Positions 1 to 12,510 of a DNA stretch of 64,000 nt are shown in pieces. The notes below the pieces were generated by a model. That model made no database searches, had not been told where the DNA came from, and saw only the letters and a list, made by a program, of their open reading frames with translations. Numbering within the stretch: the stretch's first letter is position 1; each line of letters starts with the position of its first letter. Origin of the DNA: Tragulus kanchil. Its lineage: Eukaryota; Chordata; Mammalia; Artiodactyla; Tragulidae. A program made the position numbers and the translations under genes. The stretch spans positions 123,281,123-123,345,122 of the forward strand of contig JAIOJX010000004.1 of the NCBI GenBank assembly GCA_022376925.1, written 5' to 3'.

Positions 1-1562
1 AAATTCCTGATACTGGCAACACACATTAGCCTTTTCTGCTTTGACTTACAATCGTCTCTCTCTCTCTCTCTTTTATGCTTATGCCTCTTGTTCTCACAAC
101 CAACTAGATCATAAGTTCTTTAAGAGAGGTCAGTTCTCATAGATGGGTCCTTGATACTCATGGCAACTCTTGAGGCCCTTGCAAATTACCAAACTTATAA
201 ATATCATGAATTTATAACTCTATTCATGAAAAGGAAAGTAAAAGTTACCTGACCCCTTTGGAATAGCAGATGAGATTTAGCAGGGGTGCAATGGAAAGTG
301 CCCTGAAGCCAAGTTGGGATGCAATCCTGAATGGTCGACTGAGGTCCAGGCTCCCGTGTCACTGGCTCAGGGGCAGGCTCCTGTCAGTGCCTCGGCAGGG
401 ACAGAACTGCGTGCCCTGAACTGTCAGTGAAAAGTCCAAGGCTGCCATGTCAAGTGATTTGATCTTTGCCCCCCTCTCCATCTTCCCTCAGTGCTCCAGA
501 CCACATTCAGATTTGCTCACATGACTCCTAATACCCACCCTGACCCATATCACCTGCCTATGAGTGAACACCTATCCTTGGCTAATCCTCAGTGTAAGTG
601 CTGGTGATACTCTAAGAAGTCTTTTCTGACAGTTTTCCCTATTCCATCCTGCCAGAGAATACACATATTGCTCCTTTTAATTCATTGCTCAAATTTCTAT
701 ATTACACTGCGAATTCCCTGGAGGGAAAAAAATGCTTTCATTGTCTAAATCTCCAAAGCCCAGCACAGTATTAGCTATAAAGGGAAACAAATGACTACCC
801 ACTCCAGTATTCTTGCCTGGAGAATTCATGGTCAGAGGAGCCTGGTGGGCTATAGTCTATGAGTTGAGACATGACAGAGTGACTAACACTTTCAGTATTT
901 ACTTTTTCAGTGGGTACTCAAGAGATGACCCAAACATTGTGGATAATTCTATGCCACCCATTACATCTTAAGAAAAAAATCCCATAAATTCAAAACCACA
1001 AATAATTGGTTTAGCAGGTAGGTAGCTATAAGCAACTGCATGGTCATTAGAATGATTATTATATTTAAAATGTGTTTAATAAATAAAAAATGGTCATAGT
1101 AATATCAAACTCAATGTTGTCAAATGGTCCTGTAAATTCCTGATACTGGCAACACACATTAGCCTTTTCTGCTTTGACTTACAATCGTCTCTCTCTCTCT
1201 CTCTTTTATGCTTATGCCTCTTGTTCTCACAACCAACTAGATCATAAGTTCTTTAAGAGAGGTCAGTTCTCATAGATGGGTCCTTGATACTCATGGCAAC
1301 TCTTGAGGCCCTTGCAAATTACCAAACTTATAAATATCATGAATTTATAACTCTATTCATGAAAAGGAAAGTAAAAGTTACCTGACCCCTTTGGAATAGC
1401 AGATGAGATTTAGCAGGGGTGCAATGGAAAGTGCCCTGAAGCCAAGTTGGGATGCAATCCTGAATGGTCGACTGAGGTCCAGGCTCCCGTGTCACTGGCT
1501 CAGGGGCAGGCTCCTGTCAGTGCCTCGGCAGGGACAGAACTGCCTGCCCTGAACTGTCAGTG
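1..1562 (+). repeat. Duplication 1, period ~1,133 bp
   Basis: Bases 1-429 match 1134-1562 with one mismatch (g at 411, c at 1544). If the unit equals the offset, copy 1 began about 700 bases before the window and copy 2 is 430-1562, meeting at 429/430. That places this junction in the same class as the others. Confidence 0.9.
793..892 (+). mobile_element. Bov-tA SINE, 3' fragment
   Basis: The string cccactccagtattcttgcc, followed by the gagccTGGTGGGCTA and gactaacac landmarks, identifies the 3' half of a Bov-tA SINE. The tRNA-like head is absent. Confidence 0.8.
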
Positions 1563-2480
1563 CTCAAACCATCAACAGTCAACCAAAGTGCTGATGTACA
1601 TCTTTGCTTTTTCTAGATTGTCAAATTTTGTTTCAGGTCTTATCTACACTCTTGAAAATAATTGAGAATCCAAAAGATTTCTGGGGGTGTGGTTAGAGCT
1701 ATCACTACTTACTGTACTAGAAACTGAGAATTTAAAAAATATTAATTTCAAAATTAAAGTAATAAATTGACTTCATGCTCGCATATTTTTATAAGAATTA
1801 GTACTTTCTGAAACAATACAATTATAGTGAGAAAATGACATTGTTTTACATGTTTGCAAATCTCTGTACTATCTGACTTAATAGAAGATGGTTATATTCT
1901 TACATTTGCTTCTGAATTAAAACTGTTAGGATGTGTGGTTTTGGTTGAGGTACATGAAGAAAACTTGATCCCACAGATGTATAGTGAGGAAATGTAAGAG
2001 ATCTTTTAATAGCTATTTCAGCTAATTGTATTTATTCTTCTTTAAACCAACAAAAAAACCTTAGTAAGTGGTATTTTCTTAAAGGTCAGTTGCAATGTGA
2101 AATCTGAAATCATGTCAATGAATCTTTCATACTTCTTTATATTAAAATTCATCCTTTCATCTAATTCTTTGAATGCATCATTTCCCCATGCATGGTTTTA
2201 GTTACAGTTTTGGTCACTTGGAAAATACCATTCCCTGAGTTATATCGAATTTTTAACTGTTCACACATTCATCATACAATATTAAAAAGAAAAAACTTTT
2301 GCTAATATCACCACTGATCTCATCAGATCTTCAAAGGCTGGGAACACTCTCAAGCTCACAGCTGCAGATGGCAAGTTTCCCCAAATTCTAATTAAACCTT
2401 GAAGGCTCAGATTTTCTCATTGGCAACAAATACTGTCCATTCGTTGTTCTGGAAGTGTTAAGCTCACTTTATTCTTTTTC

Positions 2481-4640
2481 AGGAACTCTTTGCCAAACGT
2501 TTGCCAACTCAAATATGAAATGCTATCTATCAGTTTATCGGTTGTTCTTTCAAAGTAAAAATAGCGTTCCAAGCAAAAAGCAGCTAGTTCAAGCAGGAAG
2601 GCAGGTATTTAAATGCCTTTTCTGAAGATAACCATCCCCATCTCAGTATGGGACCTAAGTGCTTTATGTGTACTCACCATGTTCACACAGAATAGGAAAA
2701 AGCTACATACTTAGAAATCAATGACTTAATAATGTTTACACTTTCATCAAGGACATTCTTATGTGAACATGCCTCTATTTGTCCCTGCCTTGCTCCCCCT
2801 TCTTTCCTGGGTGTTCAGAGTGGTGAAGAGCTCAGTGACTGTCAGGTCAGTGTGGAATCACCCTGATTTGTGCTAGGGCAGCAACAGTGTTTCCACAGTT
2901 GCTTTTGAACCATCTGTGTAAATCTCCATGCAGTGAAAAAAGGAAAGAACATTCTGGTATTATTACGAAAATACTCTTGACCCTGTGGACTCCCTGAAAG
3001 GGTCCCAGGGACCCTGAGGGGTTCAAAGTTTATACTTTGGGAAATGCTGCCTAACATGGTGCCTTGTGTATAGTAATTGCAATACTTGGTTGTTGAATAC
3101 ACGTTTGAAGCCTGAATTTAGAAAGCCTTGTTCGACTCAGCATCTGGCCAAGCTATTCTGTACTAAGTTCTGGAACAGATATCTAAATTAGAATGATTCC
3201 ACAAACAGAACCATGAAGCCCGGTATTTCACTGTCCAAAGTGCTCTAAACTTAACTTTCCTGTAATGACAAAACTGGCTTCTTTTTCAGCTGTTCACTGA
3301 ATGGACAGGGCCTGGTGTCTCAAAATTCTAGGAGTGAGGCTGTGCCAGGATGCTGGGCACGACCGGGTGACTGGCCAGAAACCACTTGGCTTGGCCAGGC
3401 CTGTGGCTGTGGTTAGACTGATTCAGAATTGGCTGTGGTGAGAGCAGCATGATAATCCTGTTTTTCATCTTGTGTGCCATGTGGAGTTTATCTAAGTGCC
3501 TGGTTCCCATGCACTTGGCAAGGAAGACGAGTTCAGAGGTTAGCCTATAGCAGGCTAACTCAAAGGAACTCTTTGCCAAACGTTTGCCAACTCAAATATG
3601 AAATGCTATCTATCAGTTTATCGGTTGTTCTTTCAAAGTAAAAATAGCGTTCCAAGCAAAAAGCAGCTAGTTCAAGCAGGAAGGCAGGTATTTAAATGCC
3701 TTTTCTGAAGATAACCATCCCCATCTCAGTATGGGACCTAAGTGCTTTATGTGTACTCACCATGTTCACACAGAATAGGAAAAAGCTACATACTTAGAAA
3801 TCAATGACTTAATAATGTTTACACTTTCATCAAGGACATTCTTATGTGAACATGCCTCTATTTGTCCCTGCCTTGCTCCCCCTTCTTTCCTGGGTGTTCA
3901 GAGTGGTGAAGAGCTCAGTGACTGTCAGGTCAGTGTGGAATCACCCTGATTTGTGCTAGGGCAGCAACAGTGTTTCCACAGTTGCTTTTGAACCATCTGT
4001 GTAAATCTCCATGCAGTGAAAAAAGGAAAGAACATTCTGGTATTATTACGAAAATACTCTTGACCCTGTGGACTCCCTGAAAGGGTCCCAGGGACCCTGA
4101 GGGGTTCAAAGTTTATACTTTGGGAAATGCTGCCTAACATGGTGCCTTGTGTATAGTAATTGCAATACTTGGTTGTTGAATACACGTTTGAAGCCTGAAT
4201 TTAGAAAGCCTTGTTCGACTCAGCATCTGGCCAAGCTATTCTGTACTAAGTTCTGGAACAGATATCTAAATTAGAATGATTCCACAAACAGAACCATGAA
4301 GCCCGGTATTTCACTGTCCAAAGTGCTCTAAACTTAACTTTCCTGTAATGACAAAACTGGCTTCTTTTTCAGCTGTTCACTGAATGGACAGGGCCTGGTG
4401 TCTCAAAATTCTAGGAGTGAGGCTGTGCCAGGATGCTGGGCACGACCGGGTGACTGGCCAGAAACCACTTGGCTTGGCCAGGCCTGTGGCTGTGGTTAGA
4501 CTGATTCAGAATTGGCTGTGGTGAGAGCAGCATGATAATCCTGTTTTTCATCTTGTGTGCCATGTGGAGTTTATCTAAGTGCCTGGTTCCCATGCACTTG
4601 GCAAGGAAGACGAGTTCAGAGGTTAGCCTATAGCAGGCTA
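2481..4640 (+). repeat. Duplication 2, period ~1,083 bp
   Basis: Bases 2481-3557 repeat at 3564-4640, head to tail, separated by six bases. The copies look identical by eye. The unit is GHR intron 6 sequence without a recognisable mobile element. Confidence 0.93.
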
Positions 4641-4784
4641 CTTGCCTATGTAAAAACCTCTTAGCTTGATTCTCACCTGGGGTATGTGATAAAACATCCT
4701 TCATGAAACTCTGGGGATCGATTCCGTCCTTTTGTTTCCCTTCTGGAGTCACTCAAGAACGTATCTTAGTGGGACTCTGCTGAA

Positions 4785-4990
4785 TGCTTGCTTGCTATGT
4801 TGCTTCAGTCATGTCCAACTCTGCCACGCTATGGACCAGACCATTGCCTACCAGGCTCCTTTAGGCAAGAATACTCGAGTGCCATGCCTTTCTCCAGGGG
4901 ATCTTCTCAACCCAGGGATCAAACTCATGTCTCTTAACGTCTCCTGCATTGGCAGGAGGGTTCTTTACCGTTAGCACCGCCTGGGAAGCC
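4785..4990 (-). mobile_element. Bov-tA SINE, reverse orientation
   Basis: Read on the minus strand, the element starts at the gggcttcccaggcgg head and runs through the BovB-derived tail. Plus-strand landmarks are ccaggctcct, ggcaagaatact, ccaggggatcttct and gcattggcagg. A duplicate lies at 5905-6110. Confidence 0.85.
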
Positions 4991-5387
4991 CATCTGCTGA
5001 ATAGTAGCAACTAAACTCCTGGGTGAACATTTAGCCACAGCTCACTGTCGACCTTGATCATAACCCTTCTCCTGTTTAGCCACATCCTCAAAGACAGCCT
5101 AGTGACTAGTGTATATGATATTGTCCTAAGGGTAAACCAAAGACCAGTGATGACTGGAGAAAATTTTCCTTTCCTTCCATCAGTTTCCATAAAACTCCAT
5201 GTAAGCACCTGCTGTCTTAAAGAATTCCAAGATGAAATTTTACTGATGATATCCATTTTTCTCACCTAAGATATTAGAGTGTGGACATATTGTAGTAAGT
5301 CAAAAGAAAGTCTAATTATAAATGAGAGGGGCTGTTGAACTAAACAAGTCAAGGGCTTTTTCCGTGTGAGATGTAATGATAGCTTAC

Positions 5388-5566
5388 CATTTTCCACTGG
5401 GTCTCATTCAGTTCTTTGTAGTGCAGTTCGTACTCCAGGATTATCCATCCCATCTTAACATCTGTATTGGGTGGTGGTTCCCATTTCACTAGGATGTCTG
5501 CGTGAATCTCCGTCAAGCTGATGTTCAGTAAAGTCCAATTGAGGCCCACAGGTGGATCTGGTTGCA
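5388..5566 (-). CDS. GHR: Growth hormone receptor exon 6, copy 1
   Basis: The minus strand reads in frame as 59 complete codons after two bases that finish a split Val codon. Total length is 179 nt, the length I know for GHR exon 6. An AG acceptor lies at 5567-5568 and a GTAAGC-type donor starts at 5387. The exon holds the interdomain linker and the start of the second extracellular fibronectin-III domain. Visible landmarks are the [11 protein letters not shown] linker, three N-glycosylation sequons (NWT, NIS, NET), the proline run EPPP and the Trp of GWIILEYEL, equivalent to the hormone-contact Trp169 of human GHR. It ends at ETQWKM. The next exon (7) is not seen downstream. An identical exon lies about 1,120 bases away at 6508-6686; the pair belongs to a local duplication that is probably an assembly error, so only one copy is expected to be real. 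Confidence 0.93.
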
Positions 5567-5904
5567 CTGTGCAATTCGACAGAGAATTAGTACACAGACA
5601 CACCTTGAAGTAAGTGGAATGTTTTCTTCCAAAGAAGAAATGCAAAGTTTCTTTATACATCATTTTCAGTTCTTCCAAGATTCCCATGATGATACTTTCA
5701 CTTTATAGAGTCTAATGTTCAGGGCCCAAACGAGTTCAGAGGTTAGCCTATAGCAGGCTACTTGCCTATGTAAAAACCTCTTAGCTTGATTCTCACCTGG
5801 GGTATGTGATAAAACATCCTTCATGAAACTCTGGGGATCGATTCCGTCCTTTTGTTTCCCTTCTGGAGTCACTCAAGAACGTATCTTAGTGGGACTCTGC
5901 TGAA

Positions 5905-6110
5905 TGCTTGCTTGCTATGTTGCTTCAGTCATGTCCAACTCTGCCACGCTATGGACCAGACCATTGCCTACCAGGCTCCTTTAGGCAAGAATACTCGAGT
6001 GCCATGCCTTTCTCCAGGGGATCTTCTCAACCCAGGGATCAAACTCATGTCTCTTAACGTCTCCTGCATTGGCAGGAGGGTTCTTTACCGTTAGCACCGC
6101 CTGGGAAGCC
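5905..6110 (-). mobile_element. Bov-tA SINE, duplicate copy
   Basis: This is the same element as 4785-4990, carried in the second copy of duplication 3. It is not an independent insertion. Confidence 0.85.
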
Positions 6111-6507
6111 CATCTGCTGAATAGTAGCAACTAAACTCCTGGGTGAACATTTAGCCACAGCTCACTGTCGACCTTGATCATAACCCTTCTCCTGTTTAGC
6201 CACATCCTCAAAGACAGCCTAGTGACTAGTGTATATGATATTGTCCTAAGGGTAAACCAAAGACCAGTGATGACTGGAGAAAATTTTCCTTTCCTTCCAT
6301 CAGTTTCCATAAAACTCCATGTAAGCACCTGCTGTCTTAAAGAATTCCAAGATGAAATTTTACTGATGATATCCATTTTTCTCACCTAAGATATTAGAGT
6401 GTGGACATATTGTAGTAAGTCAAAAGAAAGTCTAATTATAAATGAGAGGGGCTGTTGAACTAAACAAGTCAAGGGCTTTTTCCGTGTGAGATGTAATGAT
6501 AGCTTAC

Positions 6508-6686
6508 CATTTTCCACTGGGTCTCATTCAGTTCTTTGTAGTGCAGTTCGTACTCCAGGATTATCCATCCCATCTTAACATCTGTATTGGGTGGTGGTTC
6601 CCATTTCACTAGGATGTCTGCGTGAATCTCCGTCAAGCTGATGTTCAGTAAAGTCCAATTGAGGCCCACAGGTGGATCTGGTTGCA
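6508..6686 (-). CDS. GHR: Growth hormone receptor exon 6, copy 2
   Basis: This is the second copy of the 179-nt exon, with the same reading frame, acceptor and donor as the copy at 5388-5566; I see no coding difference between them. The flanking intron 5 sequence differs by a small indel about 75-95 bases upstream of the acceptor (around 6761-6788 here, about 15 bases longer than at 5641-5660). Two copies of a 179-nt exon cannot be spliced in series without a frameshift, because 179 is not a multiple of three. A functional transcript would have to use one of them. I think this is the same exon represented twice. Confidence 0.9.
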
Positions 6687-7487
6687 CTGTGCAATTCGAC
6701 AGAGAATTAGTACACAGACACACCTTGAAGTAAGTGGAATGTTTTCTTCCAAAGAAGAAATGTATATACTTTACAAAGGTATATGCTTTATACATCATTT
6801 TCAGTTCTTCCAAGATTCCCATGATGATACTTTCACTTTATGGCAGAGTATTCTTTTTTAATTTAAGGATGACCTGTTTTTAACCTAAAAAATCCCCTAT
6901 AAAAAAATTCCATTTTGAGTTTAAAATCTGATCTGTAGCTGTACTTGAAGATCTGCCACATTTTATATTTCTTTTGGCTCTGATAAGATGAATACTTTGG
7001 GATTTTGGCAAAGGAATTCACGTTAACTCAGAACTGAAAGGAATAAAGAGTCAGAAAGACCCACGGTATTTAAACATGTGGCTGTTTTGGAACCAGGGGT
7101 GAAGAAATCCTTTTTCTTCTGAGCGGTATGTTACCTGGGGCAAGGCCTTTTAAGTTTCCTTTCTAATTTATTGTCTTTGCCATTTCTGCATGGATGCAGA
7201 AGCACAGTCCCTCAGAACACTCAGTATATCCTCCCTCACTTGTCTTCCTAGCCACACGTGATCATTTCTTCAGATACAAAAGGAAGGCATTATACTGATC
7301 TCTCAAATAGCAAGCAATCAGTGTTTTCTGTGTTTTACTTAATTGCATGCTACTGAACGCATGCTAGAGAACGTTCCAATATGACTAATCATGACCACTA
7401 TTTTGTAAATTAAATTGGAGGGATCTGAAAAATGGCTAAGCTACATATGCCATATAATGATAGTTAAATTTCATCTTTCTGGGTTTG

Positions 7488-9749
7488 TTGGGGATTGATG
7501 GATTCTGAAAACCAAAGCTTAATGCTTTAGATGCCTGAACTACAAAAATGTTTTTAATAGAAAAATTTCTTAAACTAATTATTCATTTGGATCTTAAAAA
7601 TCTTCCTACTTTAAACAGAGGATACAGAACGGGGTCCTCTTTGAGAAAGCCCAGTACCACCACAGAGCATAATAATAGTCTCTCCCTTACTTCATTTTCT
7701 GCCTGAAACCTGCTCCTTTTCCACCTTCCCTAGCTCTGTTAACGGTGACTCCATCCCTTCAGGTGCCCAGGAGAAAATGGTGAACTCCTCCTTGACTCGC
7801 TGCCCCCTCCCCTCACTTCACATTCTGTCAGGTGCAATTTCACCATATGTTCAGAATCTACCCACTTCTTATTACCTGCCCCGCTCTTACCTGATCCTAG
7901 CCATTATCATTTTGTTTTGCTGCATTAGCCTCCTAACTAGTCTCTTCATGTGATCCTTGCCCCCCCTTCAGTTTATTTTGAATACAACCCTCAACACTGT
8001 GGGCATGGGGGTCATCCTAACACTTACGTTACTGCTCATCACATAAAGCTTTCTGAAGGCCTCCTATCTAGAGATGAAAGTCAGAGTCACACCATGGCTT
8101 AAAGGGTGCCACTGCTTTGATCTGATCTCCAGCATCTGGTCTTTGACCAAGCTCCTCCTCACTTACTGTGTGTCCTCCACTACCCTGTGTTGTTCCCTGA
8201 GTGGGTAAAGGTGTCCTGTCTGCAGCTCTTTACCCTTCCTGTGCCCTCTTCTGTCAGATAGACATGTGGCTCTTCTTTCATTTCCTTCTTCACTCAAGTG
8301 TTTCTGCCTCAGTGAAGCCACGCCTGATATCACTACCACTGTAGCCTCTCCTGCTCTCCCACGTTATCCTTCTTTCCAGCATGGTCTCCTTCCACCTGTC
8401 CTAAGAAAATGTCCCTCTAGTGGAGAAACTTCCCGTTCCCAGCACCTAGAATGCTCCTTGGCCAAGGAAGAGACTCAAAGGTTTGAGGAATAAACTGAGT
8501 GAATGACAGATGCCTAACTCATGTATGGCTTTAAATCCAAAGACCAGCCCTGAGAGGTCTAGTAGAATAATGCACAATCCATGATGAAGTGGAGGCTTGA
8601 GATTGGCCTCTTCAGATCTTGGGGATTGATGGATTCTGAAAACCAAAGCTTAATGCTTTAGATGCCTGAACTACAAAAATGTTTTAATAGAAAAATTTCT
8701 TAAACTAATTATTCATTTGGATCTTAAAAATCTTCCTACTTTAAACAGAGGATACAGAACGGGGTCCTCTTTGAGAAAGCCCAGTACCACCACAGAGCAT
8801 AATAATAGTCTCTCCCTTACTTCATTTTCTGCCTGAAACCTGCTCCTTTTCCACCTTCCCTAGCTCTGTTAACGGTGACTCCATCCCTTCAGGTGCCCAG
8901 GAGAAAATGGTGAACTCCTCCTTGACTCGCTGCCCCCTCCCCTCACTTCACATTCTGTCAGGTGCAATTTCACCATATGTTCAGAATCTACCCACTTCTT
9001 ATTACCTGCCCCGCTCTTACCTGATCCTAGCCATTATCATTTTGTTTTGCTGCATTAGCCTCCTAACTAGTCTCTTCATGTGATCCTTGCCCCCCCTTCA
9101 GTTTATTTTGAATACAACCCTCAACACTGTGGGCATGGGGGTCATCCTAACACTTACGTTACTGCTCATCACATAAAGCTTTCTGAAGGCCTCCTATCTA
9201 GAGATGAAAGTCAGAGTCACACCATGGCTTAAAGGGTGCCACTGCTTTGATCTGATCTCCAGCATCTGGTCTTTGACCAAGCTCCTCCTCACTTACTGTG
9301 TGTCCTCCACTACCCTGTGTTGTTCCCTGAGTGGGTAAAGGTGTCCTGTCTGCAGCTCTTTACCCTTCCTGTGCCCTCTTCTGTCAGATAGACATGTGGC
9401 TCTTCTTTCATTTCCTTCTTCACTCAAGTGTTTCTGCCTCAGTGAAGCCACGTCTGATATCACTACCACTGTAGCCTCTCCTGCTCTCCCACGTTATCCT
9501 TCTTTCCAGCATGGTCTCCTTCCACCTGTCCTAAGAAAATGTCCCTCTAGTGGAGAAACTTCCCGTTCCCAGCACCTAGAATGCTCCTTGGCCAAGGAAG
9601 AGACTCAAAGGTTTGAGGAATAAACTGAGTGAATGACAGATGCCTAACTCATGTATGGCTTTAAATCCAAAGACCAGCCCTGAGAGGTCTAGTAGAATAA
9701 TGCACAATCCATGATGAAGTGGAGGCTTGAGATTGGCCTCTTCAGATCT
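7488..9749 (+). repeat. Duplication 4, period ~1,131 bp
   Basis: Bases 7488-8618 repeat at 8619-9749 with no spacer. Differences are one T in a T run near 7552 and a C/T at 8323 and 9453. The unit holds an L2-like relic. Confidence 0.93.
7730..8510 (+). mobile_element. L2-like ancient LINE relic
   Basis: The stretch resembles the L2 3' end: a run of C/T-rich phrases (cctcctaactagtctc, tgctcatcac, ctcctcctcactta), then cagcacctagaatg and an aataaactgagtgaatga tail. It is diverged. Its duplicate lies at about 8860-9641. I have no alignment. Confidence 0.5.
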
Positions 9750-9934
9750 ACAGGCTTACCCCAGTTCTTTGTGGTCTCCTTCTCATCTCCCTCCCTTCTT
9801 ATCATGGTAACTCTGCCGATCATCTTTTGACTTGATTATCCACAAAGCTTTCTAACCACTGTACCTCTGTGCTGTTCTAAATCTACTCTCTCCATTGTAG
9901 CAAGATGATTTTCCCTGAGACATTAGTCCCATGC

Positions 9935-10135
9935 TGTAGGGCTTTGAGGTTAAGAAGGTGGGCTTTGGAGCAATGCTGCCTAGGTGCAGATCTTCGCTCT
10001 GCTTACCAGTCGTCTGACCTTGAGCTAGACATTGAACTGCTCTGGGGATTTTACACCATCTGTAAAATGGGGATTATAAGACAACAATCTGTCTCACATA
10101 GTTATACCTGATTTACGGTACATGCTTTGTAAATA
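9935..10135 (+). mobile_element. MIR-like SINE relic
   Basis: The order ggctttggagcaat, cttcgctctgcttacc, ctgaccttgagc and catctgtaaaatggggat matches the MIR core and tail. The 3' part from 10061 recurs at 11169 in duplication 5. Confidence 0.7.
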
Positions 10136-12284
10136 TCCTGAGGTCATTTCCCTGCTTAAACATCTTTTAGCGTAGCCTTGGGCAGTGAGGTATAAAGTTC
10201 AGATTCGTTTATGGAGTACACAAGCTCACTGATTTCTCTGGTCAACCAATCATCAGGCCTGCCAAACTGCTCCTGAGTCCATGAACATTCCGGGCTGTCC
10301 CTTTTGGAACTCAGTAGCCGTTAGAAGACACAGTCCGTCTTGTACTCCTGGCAGCTCCTGCTGAGGTTTTAAGAAGAACTAGACTGTCACCATCTCCACG
10401 CAGCCCTTTCTCACCCCTCAGGCCCGGCAGATCCTTTGTCCCTCTGGCCACCACCTTGGCTGCCTATTTGTTAACATGCCTGCTTCCCCTCCTTGACTGT
10501 GTCTTACTCATTGTGCAGCCAACACACCCAGCCAGGAACTCAATGAAAGCCAGCCAAGTAAACAAGTGGGGCTGGCCACTGGCAGGGACAGGCTTAGAAC
10601 ACGGGTCTTGACACCGTGTTCTTTCTGCTACCCTTTTAGTCATTAGACAGCGACAGCGACTGACTTTAGGGCACATACTCACTACCTGTAGTCTCTCTTG
10701 GCTTCAATAGTTTCCCTAAATCATGCAGCTGGGTTCTGTTTCCTGCTTGTTACATGTTCCAAGTCTTCTCCCTCTAAATCAGTCTATCATATTTACTTGT
10801 TTTCATCTGCATCTTGCACTGTTCCTCCCTCTGTCTCTTCTAGCGTGAAAACCACACACAAGAACAGCCCATCTGATGAGGCTCCAAGGAGTTCTCGTAA
10901 GCAACAAACAAGCTTTGTGGATAGATGTGAGGCATCAGTGTCAGCTACTTGTACTCCTTCTGTGATTCTATTTAGCTGTTTATACTATTATAATATAAAC
11001 ACGGATATTCCAATTATGGCTCTTGGTCTTGTTTCATTTCCCCTGGGTCCACATGGTGGGCAGGGATAAGCTTAGATTGTTCACTTAGTTCACAGAACTG
11101 ATTATCTCCAGTGTTTGTTTTGAGATCTTATAAACATGTCTTTAAGCTGATTCTGGTTGTTTTGTCCATGTAAAATGGGGATTATAAGACAACAATCTGT
11201 CTCACATAGTTATACCTGATTTACGGTACATGCTTTGTAAATATCCTGAGGTCATTTCCCTGCTTAAACATCTTTTAGCGTAGCCTTGGGCAGTGAGGTA
11301 TAAAGTTCAGATTCGTTTATGGAGTACACAAGCTCACTGATTTCTCTGGTCAACCAATCATCAGGCCTGCCAAACTGCTCCTGAGTCCATGAACATTCCG
11401 GGCTGTCCCTTTTGGAACTCAGTAGCCGTTAGAAGACACAGTCCGTCTTGTACTCCTGGCAGCTCCTGCTGAGGTTTTAAGAAGAACTAGACTGTCACCA
11501 TCTCCACGCAGCCCTTTCTCACCCCTCAGGCCCGGCAGATCCTTTGTCCCTCTGGCCACCACCTTGGCTGCCTATTTGTTAACATGCCTGCTTCCCCTCC
11601 TTGACTGTGTCTTACTCATTGTGCAGCCAACACACCCAGCCAGGAACTCAATGAAAGCCAGCCAAGTAAACAAGTGGGGCTGGCCACTGGCAGGGACAGG
11701 CTTAGAACACGGGTCTTGACACCGTGTTCTTTCTGCTACCCTTTTAGTCATTAGACAGCGACAGCGACTGACTTTAGGGCACATACTCACTACCTGTAGT
11801 CTCTCTTGGCTTCAATAGTTTCCCTAAATCATGCAGCTGGGTTCTGTTTCCTGCTTGTTACATGTTCCAAGTCTTCTCCCTCTAAATCAGTCTATCATAT
11901 TTACTTGTTTTCATCTGCATCTTGCACTGTTCCTCCCTCTGTCTCTTCTAGCGTGAAAACCACACACAAGAACAGCCCATCTGATGAGGCTCCAAGGAGT
12001 TCTCGTAAGCAACAAACAAGCTTTGTGGATAGATGTGAGGCATCAGTGTCAGCTACTTGTACTCCTTCTGTGATTCTATTTAGCTGTTTATACTATTATA
12101 ATATAAACACGGATATTCCAATTATGGCTCTTGGTCTTGTTTCATTTCCCCTGGGTCCACATGGTGGGCAGGGATAAGCTTAGATTGTTCACTTAGTTCA
12201 CAGAACTGATTATCTCCAGTGTTTGTTTTGAGATCTTATAAACATGTCTTTAAGCTGATTCTGGTTGTTTTGTCCATGTAAAAT
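10061..12284 (+). repeat. Duplication 5, period ~1,108 bp
   Basis: Bases 10061-11176 repeat at 11169-12284. The junction is an eight-base microhomology (tgtaaaat, 11169-11176) shared by the end of copy 1 and the start of copy 2. Confidence 0.93.
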
Positions 12285-12317
12285 TCCAGAATGATTATGC
12301 CTTGTGGTAAAGAAAAT

Positions 12318-12510
12318 CTTTGTGAACCCATGGACTGTGTAGCCTGCCAGGATCCTCTGTCCATGGAATTCCCCATGCAAGAATACTGGAGTGGGTTGCC
12401 ATTTCCTATTCCAGGGGATCTTCTCGACCCCAAAATTGAACCTATGTCTCTCACATCTCCTACACTGGCAGGCAGTTTCTTTACCACTAGCATCACTTGG
12501 GAAGCCCAAA
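12318..12510 (-). mobile_element. Bov-tA SINE, reverse orientation
   Basis: Plus-strand landmarks are catggactgtgtagcctgcc, gcaagaatactggagtggg, ccaggggatcttctcgac and cacttgggaagccc. The 3' end is slightly truncated. Its duplicate is at 13430-13622. Confidence 0.85.

Larger units (their letters stand above)
1..5387 (-). other. GHR: GHR intron 6 (part), non-coding
   Basis: This lies downstream of exon 6 in gene order. It holds the junctions of two duplications, a Bov-tA fragment at 793-892, a Bov-tA at 4785-4990, and a short CT microsatellite at 53-72 repeated at 1186-1204. From about 1564 to 2480 the sequence is AT-rich and single-copy, with no feature I recognise. I looked for exon 7 (beginning at the codons after WKM) on the minus strand and did not find it. 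Confidence 0.7.
4610..6841 (+). repeat. Duplication 3, period ~1,120 bp, contains GHR exon 6
   Basis: Bases 4610-5706 repeat at 5730-6841. The only clear difference is a length variant in the intron just upstream of exon 6 (around 5651 and 6772). The first ~30 bases also belong to the end of duplication 2 and so occur three times. Confidence 0.93.

Noticed and set aside
1..5387. GHR exon 7
   Set aside because: Searched by eye on the minus strand for the codons following WKM and for the WSXWS-equivalent region; nothing matched.
10698..12177. 123-codon Ser-rich frame present twice (10698-11069, 11806-12177) and part of a third time at 13065
   Set aside because: It lies in GHR intron 5 on the opposite strand and its copies are created by duplications 5 and 6. 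There is no independent evidence of coding.
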